Source of the DNA: Leptospira stimsonii
GTDB taxonomy: Bacteria; Spirochaetota; Leptospiria; Leptospirales; Leptospiraceae
DNA: 64,000 nucleotides
Direction of reading: 5' to 3'
NCBI RefSeq assembly: GCF_003545885.1
Contig: NZ_QHCT01000011.1
Location: 1 to 64,000, forward strand
Each line of letters starts with the position of its first letter. Position 1 is the stretch's first letter. Made by a program: the position numbers and the translations under genes. The notes below the pieces were generated by a model. It searched no databases. It was not told where the DNA came from and was given only the letters and a program-made list of their open reading frames with translations. This document shows positions 9,126 to 18,249 of this stretch, in pieces.

Positions 9126-10022
9126 TCAAGGGAAGTAATCCGTAATCCACTGGATGAGAATCCAGCGCATCAGCGCGTTTCCGGGAGAAGTCCAACGAAA
9201 ATTGAACTGACCACTGCCCTGGTCATCGATGACTTGAAAATCGGAATTTCCATCTCCATAAGCGCCAATCCCACCGATACAAGTTCGAACGTTATACCAA
9301 AGTAAGATTCCTTTTTGTCCGGCGTAAGATTCCATTCCCAAGGTGCCGGAAGCGTTGTCGATTGCGTAATCTCGTTCTCGGAGAGAGAACTTTGTCCATT
9401 TAACAAGGTTAAGAAGTGGATTCAGTTTTGAATTGATCGTTGAATCCGCGCCCGTTCGAGTATTCACTTCATTTGATAAAAGATTCGAAAGCGCCGAAAG
9501 TTGAGAAAAATTGATTCCGTCTAACGGATTTGTGCCGGGTGCTAAATTGATCGCTTTGTGAGAGTTGAAGTTTAAATTCCCTTCCATCGGAAGAGAGCCA
9601 TCCCTTGAAAGTTTAGAATTTAAGGCGACGTATTGGATATAGAGATCGTTTTCAACGGTCTTACCTCCACCTACTCCGTTATACGCGTTTATATACCGAG
9701 TTCCAAGATTCACGGTATTTGGAACGACTACTTTCATCGTAGAAGGGGTGATATTCACTTGAGGTCCGATTGGTTCAGATGTAACCCTTGATTGAAGATT
9801 TGCAGGAATCTTATCTTCTAAAACGCTACCTTTATAAATTCGGATTGAGCCGTCATCCACGGGTCTTTCGTTTAATCGAAAACCTCTTCTTCCATCGAGT
9901 TCGGGAAATTCTACAACTTCGTGTACTTCCCCGAGGATTTCTTGAAAAACGAATTTACCCGTAATCTCATCATATCTCCAGTTTATATCTTGTCTTCCGG
10001 AAAGAATCGGAGGAAGAGCCAT
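9126..10022 (-). CDS. Tail fibre/baseplate appendage protein
   Basis: A 298-residue protein. The N-terminal part contains DELDGRRGF-like beta segments. The middle has the fibre repeat LPMEGNLNFNSHKAINLA with NPLDGINFSQLSALSN, typical of trimeric phage fibres. The C-terminus is aromatic and ends with ALMRWILIQWITDYFP. The ATG overlaps the previous stop (TAATG). It probably forms part of the host-recognition apparatus together with the two genes that follow it. Confidence 0.65.
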   Translation of the reverse strand: MALPPILSGRQDINWRYDEITGKFVFQEILGEVHEVVEFPELDGRRGFRLNERPVDDGSIRIYKGSVLEDKIPANLQSRVTSEPIGPQVNITPSTMKVVVPNTVNLGTRYINAYNGVGGGKTVENDLYIQYVALNSKLSRDGSLPMEGNLNFNSHKAINLAPGTNPLDGINFSQLSALSNLLSNEVNTRTGADSTINSKLNPLLNLVKWTKFSLRERDYAIDNASGTLGMESYAGQKGILLWYNVRTCIGGIGAYGDGNSDFQVIDDQGSGQFNFRWTSPGNALMRWILIQWITDYFP

Positions 10023-11962
10023 TACCTATTCCTTGCAATGTAGCGTAACGTTTCAATTTGCGAGAGATACCCCGTCAAATATTGTTCTAGGGTTTGTTTG
10101 CCGCCAAAGGTGAGTTTGCAGTTCTTTTTAGTGGGTGCGTTATTGTATTCCACTTCCACGAGTGGAACGGTATGAGTGATGGAAGTATTTGACCGGACCC
10201 GAAGTTGGTCGAAATACATGACACAATCGGGAACGTTTTTGAAAATAAAACCGATCTCGACGATTCTTTTGATTTTTAGGGAAGCAATGTTCCAAGGACA
10301 AGGAATCCAAGTTGCTTCTAACTCGATCGGAAAAGATTTTTCATGTGTTTTTCCGTTCTCGTCTACTATGTAAAAAAGAACCATACCGTCGGGGTTTTGG
10401 ATAAAGTCGTCTTTGACACTTGCGTAGAGGTAGAAATGAATATCGGTAAGGCCGTTTTTGCGTTCGTTAAAAACTTTTTTGTAAACTACATGATCGGCAC
10501 CGGAAAAGATGAGCTTGTGACACTTTGATCCAGAAATCAGAGTATCGTTAGTAAGTTCGGTGTGAAGTTTACTGGAGTCCGAGGAAGTCCAGGAAGAAAG
10601 GGAATCCAGATCATCGATCGTTTCATAATAACTTTTTTGTGGGAAGGCGATACTGTAATCGCCGAATTCATAATAGCGATACGGAGCGTTTTTGATTGTG
10701 ATTAAAACTCGCGGCTCTTTGTGGATTTCGAGTAAGTTTTTACAAATTAGAATCGCTATTTCTTTTGTGAAAGACGCAGGGACTTCAACGCTTTGAGTTT
10801 TTCTTCCCCATTTTTTTTCGGAAGATTCATTCAGTTCCGAATAGAGTTTTGTAGTGCCGGACCCTTCCTCACTTTTTGCAAATATCTCAATGTAGTTCCA
10901 AACCCAATCACGATCGATCTTTACATCGATGTCGTTGAAATCCCAACCAACCGCGAGCTTATCAATTGGTTCTTCTTTTTTCTTTTCAAGAAAGTAAAAT
11001 CCATCCGAGTTGACTCCGCAATACCAAAGCCCTCCTAGCATATCGACTAAAAGTTCGATAAACTTATAAAGGGACATTCCTTCGAGATAGAGTTCACCGA
11101 GTGTCGTTATACCGTACGTGGTTTGGATGAGATTCGAAGCATAAAGGATCGGAACTCTCTGACCGTAGGATTTAAAGACTTGGTTCGCGAGTTCTGAAAC
11201 AAGTGTAAGAGGATCACCCCACTCTTTGGGGAGAATTTCAATAGTTCCGAGGATTCTATTCTGAGAAACAACGGACGGGTTGTGAATACGAACCGTTAAA
11301 GAATCGATAACTTCGACAACTCTGAATTTTCCTTCGTTGTCAGAATCGTCCGTATCCCTTATATACAATACTTGATCGGGTTCTATGTTAGCAGTTTGCA
11401 GGTTTTGAGGGTAGGAAACGTTCGCGCCGAGGTAGAGAATTGCGTCTGTTTGATTCTCACCTCCAATTTCGATTTTATGAATGTTCCACTTATTGAAATT
11501 GGAAATCGTCTCTCCTTCGAGACGTTTAATCATCCCATAGGATTTGTAAGAAAATCCTTTTTTAGAAGTCGAGGTTTGATCGGGAGTATCATAGAGATAC
11601 GCCTTCATCACGGACTTGGAATCTATTTTAAGTTTGTAAGAAGCAAAGTCTGGAAGCGGAACTTCGGGCATTTCTGCAAATACCAGTTCGCCGGACAAAG
11701 GTCCGAACTGGTTCACGGTGTTTCTCATCGAAGAAAGTTTCGGATATTGAATCCCAAGAGGGAACTGAGAGAGAACAGAACCCGCAACTGACGAAAGTTG
11801 AACGTTTGAGTCTTCTCCTGTACCGCCGGAGTATTCCTGGAAGATCGTTGCGTCGGTCGGTTGACCTTTACAAGACGTTCCATACGTGGATCCGAATCCT
11901 TCCGGAAAACCGGATCTTTCACCGTGGCCGTAAACAGCCGATTCGTCTACAATGTATCCCAA
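10022..11962 (-). CDS. Tail hub / tail-associated (tip) protein
   Basis: A 646-residue protein with no signal peptide. It has a long beta-rich N-terminal part, a central region LGELYLEGMSLYKFIELLVDMLGGLWYCGVN resembling the hub domains of gp27/Tal-type proteins, and an inserted carbohydrate-binding-like stretch (DDLDSLSSWTSSDSSKLH, then YFDQLRVRSN). The order tape measure, distal-tail-like, this protein, fibres is that of siphovirus tails, where the hub closes the tube and links to receptor-binding parts. No enzymatic domain was seen. Confidence 0.65.
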   Translation of the reverse strand: MGYIVDESAVYGHGERSGFPEGFGSTYGTSCKGQPTDATIFQEYSGGTGEDSNVQLSSVAGSVLSQFPLGIQYPKLSSMRNTVNQFGPLSGELVFAEMPEVPLPDFASYKLKIDSKSVMKAYLYDTPDQTSTSKKGFSYKSYGMIKRLEGETISNFNKWNIHKIEIGGENQTDAILYLGANVSYPQNLQTANIEPDQVLYIRDTDDSDNEGKFRVVEVIDSLTVRIHNPSVVSQNRILGTIEILPKEWGDPLTLVSELANQVFKSYGQRVPILYASNLIQTTYGITTLGELYLEGMSLYKFIELLVDMLGGLWYCGVNSDGFYFLEKKKEEPIDKLAVGWDFNDIDVKIDRDWVWNYIEIFAKSEEGSGTTKLYSELNESSEKKWGRKTQSVEVPASFTKEIAILICKNLLEIHKEPRVLITIKNAPYRYYEFGDYSIAFPQKSYYETIDDLDSLSSWTSSDSSKLHTELTNDTLISGSKCHKLIFSGADHVVYKKVFNERKNGLTDIHFYLYASVKDDFIQNPDGMVLFYIVDENGKTHEKSFPIELEATWIPCPWNIASLKIKRIVEIGFIFKNVPDCVMYFDQLRVRSNTSITHTVPLVEVEYNNAPTKKNCKLTFGGKQTLEQYLTGYLSQIETLRYIARNR

Positions 11963-11965
11963 AGT

Positions 11966-12805
11966 TTATGATTCATAGCGCGTCCTGTGTCTGATTCTTA
12001 GGCGTATGGGTGCATTCACCGCCGAAGAATAAACGACTCTGTTTTTACCCGGACGAAAGACTAAAAAACTTCCTCCGGTCCATATTAGATTATTGTGAGA
12101 ATACGTGATCGGCTTCGAGTCGTTGATTCTTCCTCCGATTCGAACCTCTCCCCTGACGGAGCTGATCGTCATGTATTTGTTTAGTTCGGTTGCATTCGAA
12201 AAAGATAAACTTTGGATCCGCTGAGTTGCAAATCCTTGACCTTCCTCGTCTTCAAGGTCTAAGGAAAAATCTGGATTGGAATTACTTTCTGCGATTAAGT
12301 CGAATTCGGGATAGCCGTCGAGAGCGTATTCCGAAGCGAGATAGATGTCGAAGTATCCTCCGGAGGAAAGATATAAAAAGTCTGTGTCTGATTCTTCGTT
12401 ATCTTCAAAAAGAACGTCCATGAGAATCAGTTCAATATTTGCTTCGCTTACGATTCGTTTTTCGGAACCCTTGTCGAATTTTTCAGGAATACTCGAAATT
12501 TCTACACTGGCACGACGTGAGTTTTCCACATCGATTAGGTAAATCGGCTTTTTACCCGTTAAAAAAAAGTTCGCAAGTTTACTTCTAAACAAATTGTATT
12601 CAAGATCGGAACTGAACGTTTTCGAGTAAGGAAGAGAAAGTTTCCGCGTGGAGATCACGTTGTCCGATTGATTCTTAGATCCCCACTGACTGTTTCTTGC
12701 AACAAGCGCCTCCGGAATATCGAATTTCGTCGGGGAAATTCTCCAAAGCTGATCGAGCGTTTCTGTAAGTGTTCGTCCTTTAGAATCTTGTAATATAAAT
12801 TTCAA
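11966..12805 (-). CDS. Distal-tail-like protein
   Basis: A 279-residue protein between the tape measure and the hub, the usual position of the Dit ring protein of siphoviruses. Features include an N-terminal beta region (FILQDSKGRTLTETLDQLWR) with a segment SLPYSKTFSSDLEYNLFRSKL, and a C-terminal beta domain with RIGGRINDSKPITYSHNN and GKNRVVYSSAVNAPIRLR. Sequence identity to a Dit family cannot be confirmed by eye; the call rests on length, order and beta-rich content. It starts one base after the tape-measure stop. Confidence 0.55.
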   Translation of the reverse strand: MKFILQDSKGRTLTETLDQLWRISPTKFDIPEALVARNSQWGSKNQSDNVISTRKLSLPYSKTFSSDLEYNLFRSKLANFFLTGKKPIYLIDVENSRRASVEISSIPEKFDKGSEKRIVSEANIELILMDVLFEDNEESDTDFLYLSSGGYFDIYLASEYALDGYPEFDLIAESNSNPDFSLDLEDEEGQGFATQRIQSLSFSNATELNKYMTISSVRGEVRIGGRINDSKPITYSHNNLIWTGGSFLVFRPGKNRVVYSSAVNAPIRLRIRHRTRYES

Positions 12806-12806
12806 A

Positions 12807-15800
12807 CTAACCCAAAACGCCGGTTTGCGTAAGACGTTTCAGGAGTTCGTCAAGAAGGTAGTCGAGCATCGCTTCCTTGTCGATTTGAGAGTAGTTTTGA
12901 GAGTGGTCCATCCACTCGATGTGAATATTCGGATTTAGAATATTCGATTTTGGAATGAGGCTATCCGAAATATCTTTTCGAATGTCATTCCATCCAGTCT
13001 CGGGAACAACAACCTCACGCGGAGTTAAAAGAGCGGGAACCGAATCTTTTCCGGGTATTCCACCTTCGACAAGTCCACCAATAGAAAATCCCATCCAAGG
13101 TGGATAGTTTTGAGATTGTGCGGCGGACAACGCAAGTCCCGAAGCAGTCATTCCCGCTCCTGCTACAATTCCACCAAGAACCGCACCCGTAGCAACGCCA
13201 AGAGCGGGCATCGTAAGCATGGATGCGCCAAGAGTTGGTCCGGCCAATGCGGCACCGGCGGCCGTGTATCCTGCAACGGAAGAAGCGAAAGTGATCGCAC
13301 CTTGAACAGCCGATTGAGCAATTCCAAAAGCGGCTTGCGCCACTTGTGCTTGTTTGTTTGCTTCGAAAGCGGTCTTACCCGCTTGCCATTCGATGTAGCT
13401 TGTGAGTTTTTTTGCGTTCTGTTTGTCTTGTTCTGCCTTTGCAGTGGCGGCAACTTTGTCCGCTTCAATTTTCTTTTGCTGTTCGGCTAAAGCCTTTGCC
13501 TTTTCTTCATCCTCCTTCTTTTTCTTAGTATCCTCAGCATCATGGTCTTTGTTTGCTTTCTCAATTTGCTCCTGAGTTTTTTTATCGTAGCGGTCTTTTA
13601 AGTCTTGTTTGTCTTTTTGTAATCGATCAAAGAGTTCCGCTTTTCTTTGATTGAATAACTCTTCGTCTAAATTCTCTTGTTCAAGAGCCGCGATTTGTGA
13701 GTTGTATTTTTCTTCGAGCTTGAGTGCGTCTTCGTTGTAGAGAGCTTCGTTCTCTTCTCTGATCCTTTGCGCTTCTGCGTCTCTTCTTTCCTGCTTTCTT
13801 TCTTCATACGCCTGCTCGGCTTCTTCCATCGCATCGAGCTTTTCTTGAAGTTTTGCGAGTTCTGCGTCTTGAGCGGAAAGATACGCTTGAAGATTCGCAT
13901 CGACGATTCTTTCGAATGCTTGTCCATAGAACTGAACCTGTTGGATCTGATTTTGACTTTGAACCTGAACAAGTTGAGCCTGAGCTTGTAGGACTTGAGT
14001 TACTGGAGCGGAAAGAAAAGCGACAGCACCGGCGGCCGCTTTTCCCCAAGCAGTGACGGATTGTAAAAACCCTTGAGACTTATTCGTCGCTACATTGATC
14101 TGCTGAGAAATTTCATAAATTTGGGATTCTGTTTGAGTGAGTGGTCCGGTATTTTGTTCCCACTCAGATTTGAACTTTTGAAGTTTAGCGGAAATTTGAT
14201 CGAAAGTTTTAGCATCATCTAACTGCGCGTGAAGTTTAATACCTTCTTTGGGAGAAAGTGCGCCGGAGCGAACCTTTCGATCGATTTCATCCCTTGCGCC
14301 TGCAAGAAGTGAATCGAGTTCCCGTAAATTCTCAGGTTTTAGTTTTAAAACGACGTCGGGAGAAATGTTGTATTTTTTTGAAATTTCCCTGACAACTCGT
14401 TCAAGTTGTTCTTTGTTTTGAATCTGGTTTATTGAAATCGATTTTCCATCCAGAGTCAGAGGAATTCTTGCACCTTCTTTTTGCGAAAAATCGTTGAGTT
14501 GTTTTTTTAAATATTCAAAAGACTGAGATTCAAGCGTTCCAACGATTTTTACGGTTGTCGGATTTGCTTTCCAAAACTCTTCGATGATTCTTTTTTGTTC
14601 TGACAAATCCTCTTTAAGCTTACCCTTTCCTCCTCCGCCTGACGGAGAGGCAGGAGCTTTCGGACCTGAGTTTTCTTTATTTATTTCTGAAAATGCTTTT
14701 CTCCAACGGTTTACTTCTTCGCTGGATACAAACTGCTTACCGGAAAGCCAATTCCGTTTGAAAATTTTCTCGGTCTCTTCTGCTGTAAAACCGAGGTTCT
14801 TTAAATTCTTTTGTAGTTTCTCAATCTTTTGCTCACCCACCGCATAACCTAAGTTTGCGGCTCCGGCGAGTTCATTGATCGCGTTGTCAGCCGATTCGAA
14901 ATCTTCTTTGAACCTTTCTTTAAGCGTTCTTGCTTTCTCTTCGGTGTCTTTTTGTTCCCCTTCCCTTCTGTATCTCTCTACGATGTCGATCGTAAATACA
15001 AGTGCAGTTGCTCCTAACGCAAATGGTCCAAGTATTTTTGTCCAATTCGCGGCTCCGGCTATTCCTGCAAGTTCTAAACCTTTTGTGATTGTAACAAGGG
15101 ATGCGTAAAAGGTAAGTCCGGCGGTTCCGGCTACTGTGAGAGATTTTCCAAAATGAGAAATCGAAGGACCAACGTTTAGAATTTCAATTTGAGTTTTTTT
15201 GATTTGAGCATCGATTTTTTTCCACTCATCCGATCCTTCCGGAACGCGGGCTAAGGATTCTCTAAGAAGTATAATTTCGTTATCTAACTTTTTTACCTTG
15301 TCTCCATTGGAAAAAAGACCGGGTAAAAAAGAGAATCCGTCGCTTCCTAAATTTAGAATTGGAAGAAGTGATTCTTGATAGAGTTTTCCGAGTGCAACTT
15401 TTGTTTCATTCGAAGACTTGTCGAGTCTACCTAATGCACCCGCGTAGCCTTGCGCCTGTTCTGCCGCTCTTCCTTGAAAGGCTTCCGTTTCGCGTAACGT
15501 TTCATTTAAAAGGACTTGTCTTGCTTGTGCGCTTTTGGTAGCGTCATTCAGATCGTCCATTTTCATGCCGTGAATTTCGAGCATCTTGGAGATATTCGTC
15601 TGAATTCCGGTTGCATCCGAAAGAATCGAATTCCCCGCTTTGTAACCTTGCGAGACTACTTCGATCGATTCCGCCAAAGAATAATTGGATTGTCTTAGAA
15701 CAGACCCTATGTCCGCATTCGCTCGGATGAGCTTTGAGGCTTCCGTAACGCTGTAACCCATCGATGTAAAATTTCGCATCGCTCCGGTTACGGCTTCTTT

Positions 15801-16352
15801 GTTCAAATTGAGTTCATTTGAAATTGCACTAACAGCCGATACGGCTTCGGGAATTGCTTCTTTTCCGAATTTGTATCCAATAACCGCAGAAAGCCCGCTC
15901 ATTGTATTCTGAGCTTTCTGGGCTTCGTCCATGAAGGACTTTACCTCGCTTGTGATAACTCGGGTTGTGAATCCACTCGCAAGAGAAGCGAGGGCAGTTT
16001 TTAAAGAAAGGGTTTGTTTGTTAAAGTCTTCACCGGACTTTCTTGCTTCGTCGAGTTTCGCTCGAACGGACTCAACTCCGGATTTAAGACGGTTAAACGA
16101 GTCTCCTCCGATTTGAGACTTGCTCATTCCATCTTGGAATTTTTTGAGCCTTGATTCAAGACCGGCGATTGTGTTTAAGGATTGCCGATATGCCTTCGGA
16201 TCGATTGCGATCGCGTTATTCGCCGTTTGACCAAGATCTTTTATCTGAGCGACAAAATTTCGTGCATCCGAGACAGCATCGTTAAAAGCCTTTTGAAGCG
16301 GCTTTCTGTCTCCGACGAGAGCAACGTTTACCGTAGCTTGGTTTTTATTCAG
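12807..16352 (-). CDS. Tail tape measure protein (apparent CTG start)
   Basis: About 1181 residues when started at CTG 16352-16350. The first ATG is at 16127, but the frame is open 75 codons further and reads a coherent N-terminus (NKNQATVNVALVGDRKPLQK) preceded by GAAGAG and two stops. Helical N-terminal repeats come first, then a hydrophobic stretch near LTVAGTAGLTFYASLVTITK, a long charged coiled coil (EKLQEKLDAMEEAEQAYEER onward) and a glycine/alanine-rich hydrophobic region (GAVLGGIVAGAGMTASGLAL). This is the tape measure pattern: it sets tail length and is ejected with DNA. It is the largest phage gene and follows the tail chaperones. Confidence 0.85.
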   Translation of the reverse strand: MNKNQATVNVALVGDRKPLQKAFNDAVSDARNFVAQIKDLGQTANNAIAIDPKAYRQSLNTIAGLESRLKKFQDGMSKSQIGGDSFNRLKSGVESVRAKLDEARKSGEDFNKQTLSLKTALASLASGFTTRVITSEVKSFMDEAQKAQNTMSGLSAVIGYKFGKEAIPEAVSAVSAISNELNLNKEAVTGAMRNFTSMGYSVTEASKLIRANADIGSVLRQSNYSLAESIEVVSQGYKAGNSILSDATGIQTNISKMLEIHGMKMDDLNDATKSAQARQVLLNETLRETEAFQGRAAEQAQGYAGALGRLDKSSNETKVALGKLYQESLLPILNLGSDGFSFLPGLFSNGDKVKKLDNEIILLRESLARVPEGSDEWKKIDAQIKKTQIEILNVGPSISHFGKSLTVAGTAGLTFYASLVTITKGLELAGIAGAANWTKILGPFALGATALVFTIDIVERYRREGEQKDTEEKARTLKERFKEDFESADNAINELAGAANLGYAVGEQKIEKLQKNLKNLGFTAEETEKIFKRNWLSGKQFVSSEEVNRWRKAFSEINKENSGPKAPASPSGGGGKGKLKEDLSEQKRIIEEFWKANPTTVKIVGTLESQSFEYLKKQLNDFSQKEGARIPLTLDGKSISINQIQNKEQLERVVREISKKYNISPDVVLKLKPENLRELDSLLAGARDEIDRKVRSGALSPKEGIKLHAQLDDAKTFDQISAKLQKFKSEWEQNTGPLTQTESQIYEISQQINVATNKSQGFLQSVTAWGKAAAGAVAFLSAPVTQVLQAQAQLVQVQSQNQIQQVQFYGQAFERIVDANLQAYLSAQDAELAKLQEKLDAMEEAEQAYEERKQERRDAEAQRIREENEALYNEDALKLEEKYNSQIAALEQENLDEELFNQRKAELFDRLQKDKQDLKDRYDKKTQEQIEKANKDHDAEDTKKKKEDEEKAKALAEQQKKIEADKVAATAKAEQDKQNAKKLTSYIEWQAGKTAFEANKQAQVAQAAFGIAQSAVQGAITFASSVAGYTAAGAALAGPTLGASMLTMPALGVATGAVLGGIVAGAGMTASGLALSAAQSQNYPPWMGFSIGGLVEGGIPGKDSVPALLTPREVVVPETGWNDIRKDISDSLIPKSNILNPNIHIEWMDHSQNYSQIDKEAMLDYLLDELLKRLTQTGVLG

Positions 16353-16355
16353 TTA

Positions 16356-16718
16356 CTACTCTTCGCGTATCACGATTCCGTTTTTCCTTAATGTATGTTC
16401 TTCTTTTAGTTTTTTCCAAAAATCAGCAGATTCGGACTTTGCTTTCCAAAACGCTTCTTCGTATTCTTCTTCCGATAGTTTCTGAGAAGGACGAACGAGC
16501 TTCAGAGAAGTCATTTCCTTATCGATTATTCCGATTCTCTTCGTAATTTCTTCCGCAAATTCCGGTTTCAAATAAACAGCTACGACGAGCCTGTTCCTAT
16601 ATTCCTCTAACTCCAAATACTTGAGTGCGAGAAGTCGGCTTGTCAGACCGTGGTAGTTAAGTTTTTGAACCGTTTCTTCCCGAACTCCGGAACGAACGAG
16701 CTTCATTTTCGCAAGCAC
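16356..16718 (-). CDS. Tail assembly chaperone, GT-type second frame
   Basis: A 120-residue open frame, mostly helical and charged (LKYLELEEYRNRLVVAVYLKPEFA, then KLSEEEYEEAFWKAKSESADFW). Taken alone it would use GTG at 16718. However, the frame is open upstream to an A-AAA-AAG slippery site at the end of the preceding gene (KVDPDSELVLAKMK), so it is probably made as a -1 frameshift extension, like lambda gpG-T. Such chaperones coat the tape measure before tube polymerisation; its location directly before the tape measure fits. Confidence 0.75.
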   Translation of the reverse strand: MLAKMKLVRSGVREETVQKLNYHGLTSRLLALKYLELEEYRNRLVVAVYLKPEFAEEITKRIGIIDKEMTSLKLVRPSQKLSEEEYEEAFWKAKSESADFWKKLKEEHTLRKNGIVIREE

Positions 16719-16735
16719 AAGCTCCGAGTCGGGAT

Positions 16736-17245
16736 CTACTTTTTTACTGCGGACTCTCCGGGATTTCGTTTTGTAGCGAGTTCTATTTCGTTTAGGAATT
16801 TGAATACGTGCGAAAAGTCTGGATAGAAAAAGGGAATCCGGTTTAAGACGGCGATATGTTTTTCAGATTCGAAAACGGTAACTTGGAATTTCTCTCGAAG
16901 TAGTGTTAAAATCCTATCGCCAAACTTCCGAGCTTCCTTTTGTTTTTTAACGAAGAGCGTACAATCATTTTCGGAAACGTACTGTGTTAAATCTTTACAG
17001 AAGTCCATGAAAGAAACTGCATCCTCTAAAACGAGTAGCTTGTAACTTTCGTAAAGCTCGGAAATTACATGATTCGTTTCGTTAAACGCAGTCGTATGTT
17101 GCTCAATCGCAAGTTCCAATTTGTCTTGAATCTTAGAAAGTCTTTCATGTAGCCCGATTGTCGATACATGGATCGGGAGCGTAAATTCACCACCGCCCGG
17201 AAGGACGATGGATATTTCGTTGTAAGGTTGGATGTTATACGACAC
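16736..17245 (-). CDS. Tail assembly chaperone, G-type first frame
   Basis: A 169-residue protein. A short beta start (SYNIQPYNEISIVLPGGGEF) is followed by an all-helical body (LHERLSKIQDKLELAIEQH, then YKLLVLEDAVSFMDFCKDL). It ends SAVKK before TAG. The GTG start at 17245 follows GGGGGATTTAA and overlaps the tail tube stop by 11 bases. Its position between tube and tape measure and the slippery site at its end mark it as the G-type tail chaperone. Confidence 0.75.
   Translation of the reverse strand: MSYNIQPYNEISIVLPGGGEFTLPIHVSTIGLHERLSKIQDKLELAIEQHTTAFNETNHVISELYESYKLLVLEDAVSFMDFCKDLTQYVSENDCTLFVKKQKEARKFGDRILTLLREKFQVTVFESEKHIAVLNRIPFFYPDFSHVFKFLNEIELATKRNPGESAVKK
16739..16745 (-). other. 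Programmed -1 frameshift site (A AAA AAG) joining tail chaperones
   Basis: The codons GTA AAA AAG TAG place the heptamer A-AAA-AAG exactly in the X-XXY-YYZ phase, one codon before the stop. After a -1 slip the ribosome reads AAA GTA GAT CCC GAC and stays open into the downstream chaperone frame. A small CCG-ACT-CGG hairpin follows about eight bases later. The same slippery heptamer works in dnaX and many phage tail genes. Confidence 0.8.
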
Positions 17246-18053
17246 TTAAATCCCCCAGATAGTAGGCAACGGGGAGGCCGCGGAACGTTGTGTTTGGATC
17301 CACGAGGGATTCAAATTTTAGTTCCACCGAAAGCGGTGTCTTCCCATCGAATTCCCATTTCGGTTCGGGGTAGAGCATCGTATTCGGTAAAATCAAAAGA
17401 TCCATCGGATCAAGCGAGCGAGTTCGTGGAGCGATGAGTCCGGTTAAGTGAAGTTCCTGACCGTTCCCGGCCTCGATACTGTCCCACATTTTAACGGTCC
17501 GGGCCGCACCTTTGATGTTTCCGGTAAGAGAATCGTAGTTTATTAGATACCCTTTGATTACTTTTTGAATCACTTCTTGCACGGGTTCAATGATCTCAAT
17601 CGTCGTCGTGACCATATAACTGTTCAGAGTCTTCTTGAACGATTGCGCTCCCATCTGCATGGCGACATGTTCCGCGTATCCGAGTGACTCTTGCATAGTA
17701 GCTTTCAAGCTCATCCCTAGATCCCACATGTCCGCAATCTTGAAAGTTGCACCGACTGCCGGAACCGCTCCGATCGGAGCCATCAGTTCCAGGGAGTTTG
17801 CTCCCGTTATGGTTTTGATTTTTTTAAGTCCCGGTAAATTCCCGATCTTTAGATACTGACCAACTGAAAGTCTTGTGAAATCCGTTCCGGTTCCGGTAAC
17901 TAAAGCGTCGTTAGCCGATATGGATATGGTTCCCGGTTGAATTGGAGTTTTAGAAAGAGGTCTTCCAAAGTCTGTCGAGATTGGACTGATTGACCCGGTA
18001 GGACGACCTATTACCGCCGATCCTTCCGGCGTTATTAAATCTTCAAGTGCCAT
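17235..18053 (-). CDS. Major tail tube protein
   Basis: A 272-residue protein, structured as siphovirus tube subunits are: an N-terminal extension, a beta-module PGTISISANDALVTGTGT to ANSLEL (about residues 42-92), then the tube core (MWDLGMSLKATMQESLGYAE, IEIIEPVQEVIQKVIKGY) and a C-terminal part WEFDGKTPLSVELKFESLVD typical of tail tube proteins. The product polymerises around the tape measure. It lies directly upstream of the chaperone pair and contains a module also seen in the connector gene at 20608-21264. Confidence 0.75.
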   Translation of the reverse strand: MALEDLITPEGSAVIGRPTGSISPISTDFGRPLSKTPIQPGTISISANDALVTGTGTDFTRLSVGQYLKIGNLPGLKKIKTITGANSLELMAPIGAVPAVGATFKIADMWDLGMSLKATMQESLGYAEHVAMQMGAQSFKKTLNSYMVTTTIEIIEPVQEVIQKVIKGYLINYDSLTGNIKGAARTVKMWDSIEAGNGQELHLTGLIAPRTRSLDPMDLLILPNTMLYPEPKWEFDGKTPLSVELKFESLVDPNTTFRGLPVAYYLGDLSVV

Positions 18054-18061
18054 TTGTTAGC

Positions 18062-18238
18062 TCACTCAGGAGAGCTTTGTTTCACGTTTTGTTTTGGTTT
18101 TTCCAGAGTATTGTTTTTTGGTTCGTAGAGCTTAAAGAGCGGATCTTTTAGAAACTCCTCCACTTGAGATTTTGGGACGCGGACAGTTACATCTCCGTTC
18201 CTGGTCGATCTAAGAAGTGTTACCTGTTCTTCATTCAT
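18062..18238 (-). CDS. Small 58-residue phage protein, paralogue of the one after the coat gene
   Basis: Translated directly: MNEEQVTLLRSTRNGDVTVR onward, ending KQSSPE. It has a very strong ribosome binding site (AAAAGGAGGAAG eight bases before ATG). It fits a compact pattern: a basic beta start, a GDVTVRVP turn, a helix QVEEFLKDPLF, and a disordered charged tail. The 58-residue product at 21267-21443 has the same length and pattern. It sits between the tail terminator-like gene and the tail tube. Function unknown; a small head-tail or tube accessory protein is possible. Confidence 0.75.
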   Translation of the reverse strand: MNEEQVTLLRSTRNGDVTVRVPKSQVEEFLKDPLFKLYEPKNNTLEKPKQNVKQSSPE

Positions 18239-18249
18239 TCTTCCTCCTT

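Noticed and set aside
13110..14056. Several long open frames antisense to the tape measure gene
   Set aside because: Repeated Lys/Glu/Gln codons give open antisense frames; composition is Arg/Ser/Cys-rich and not protein-like.
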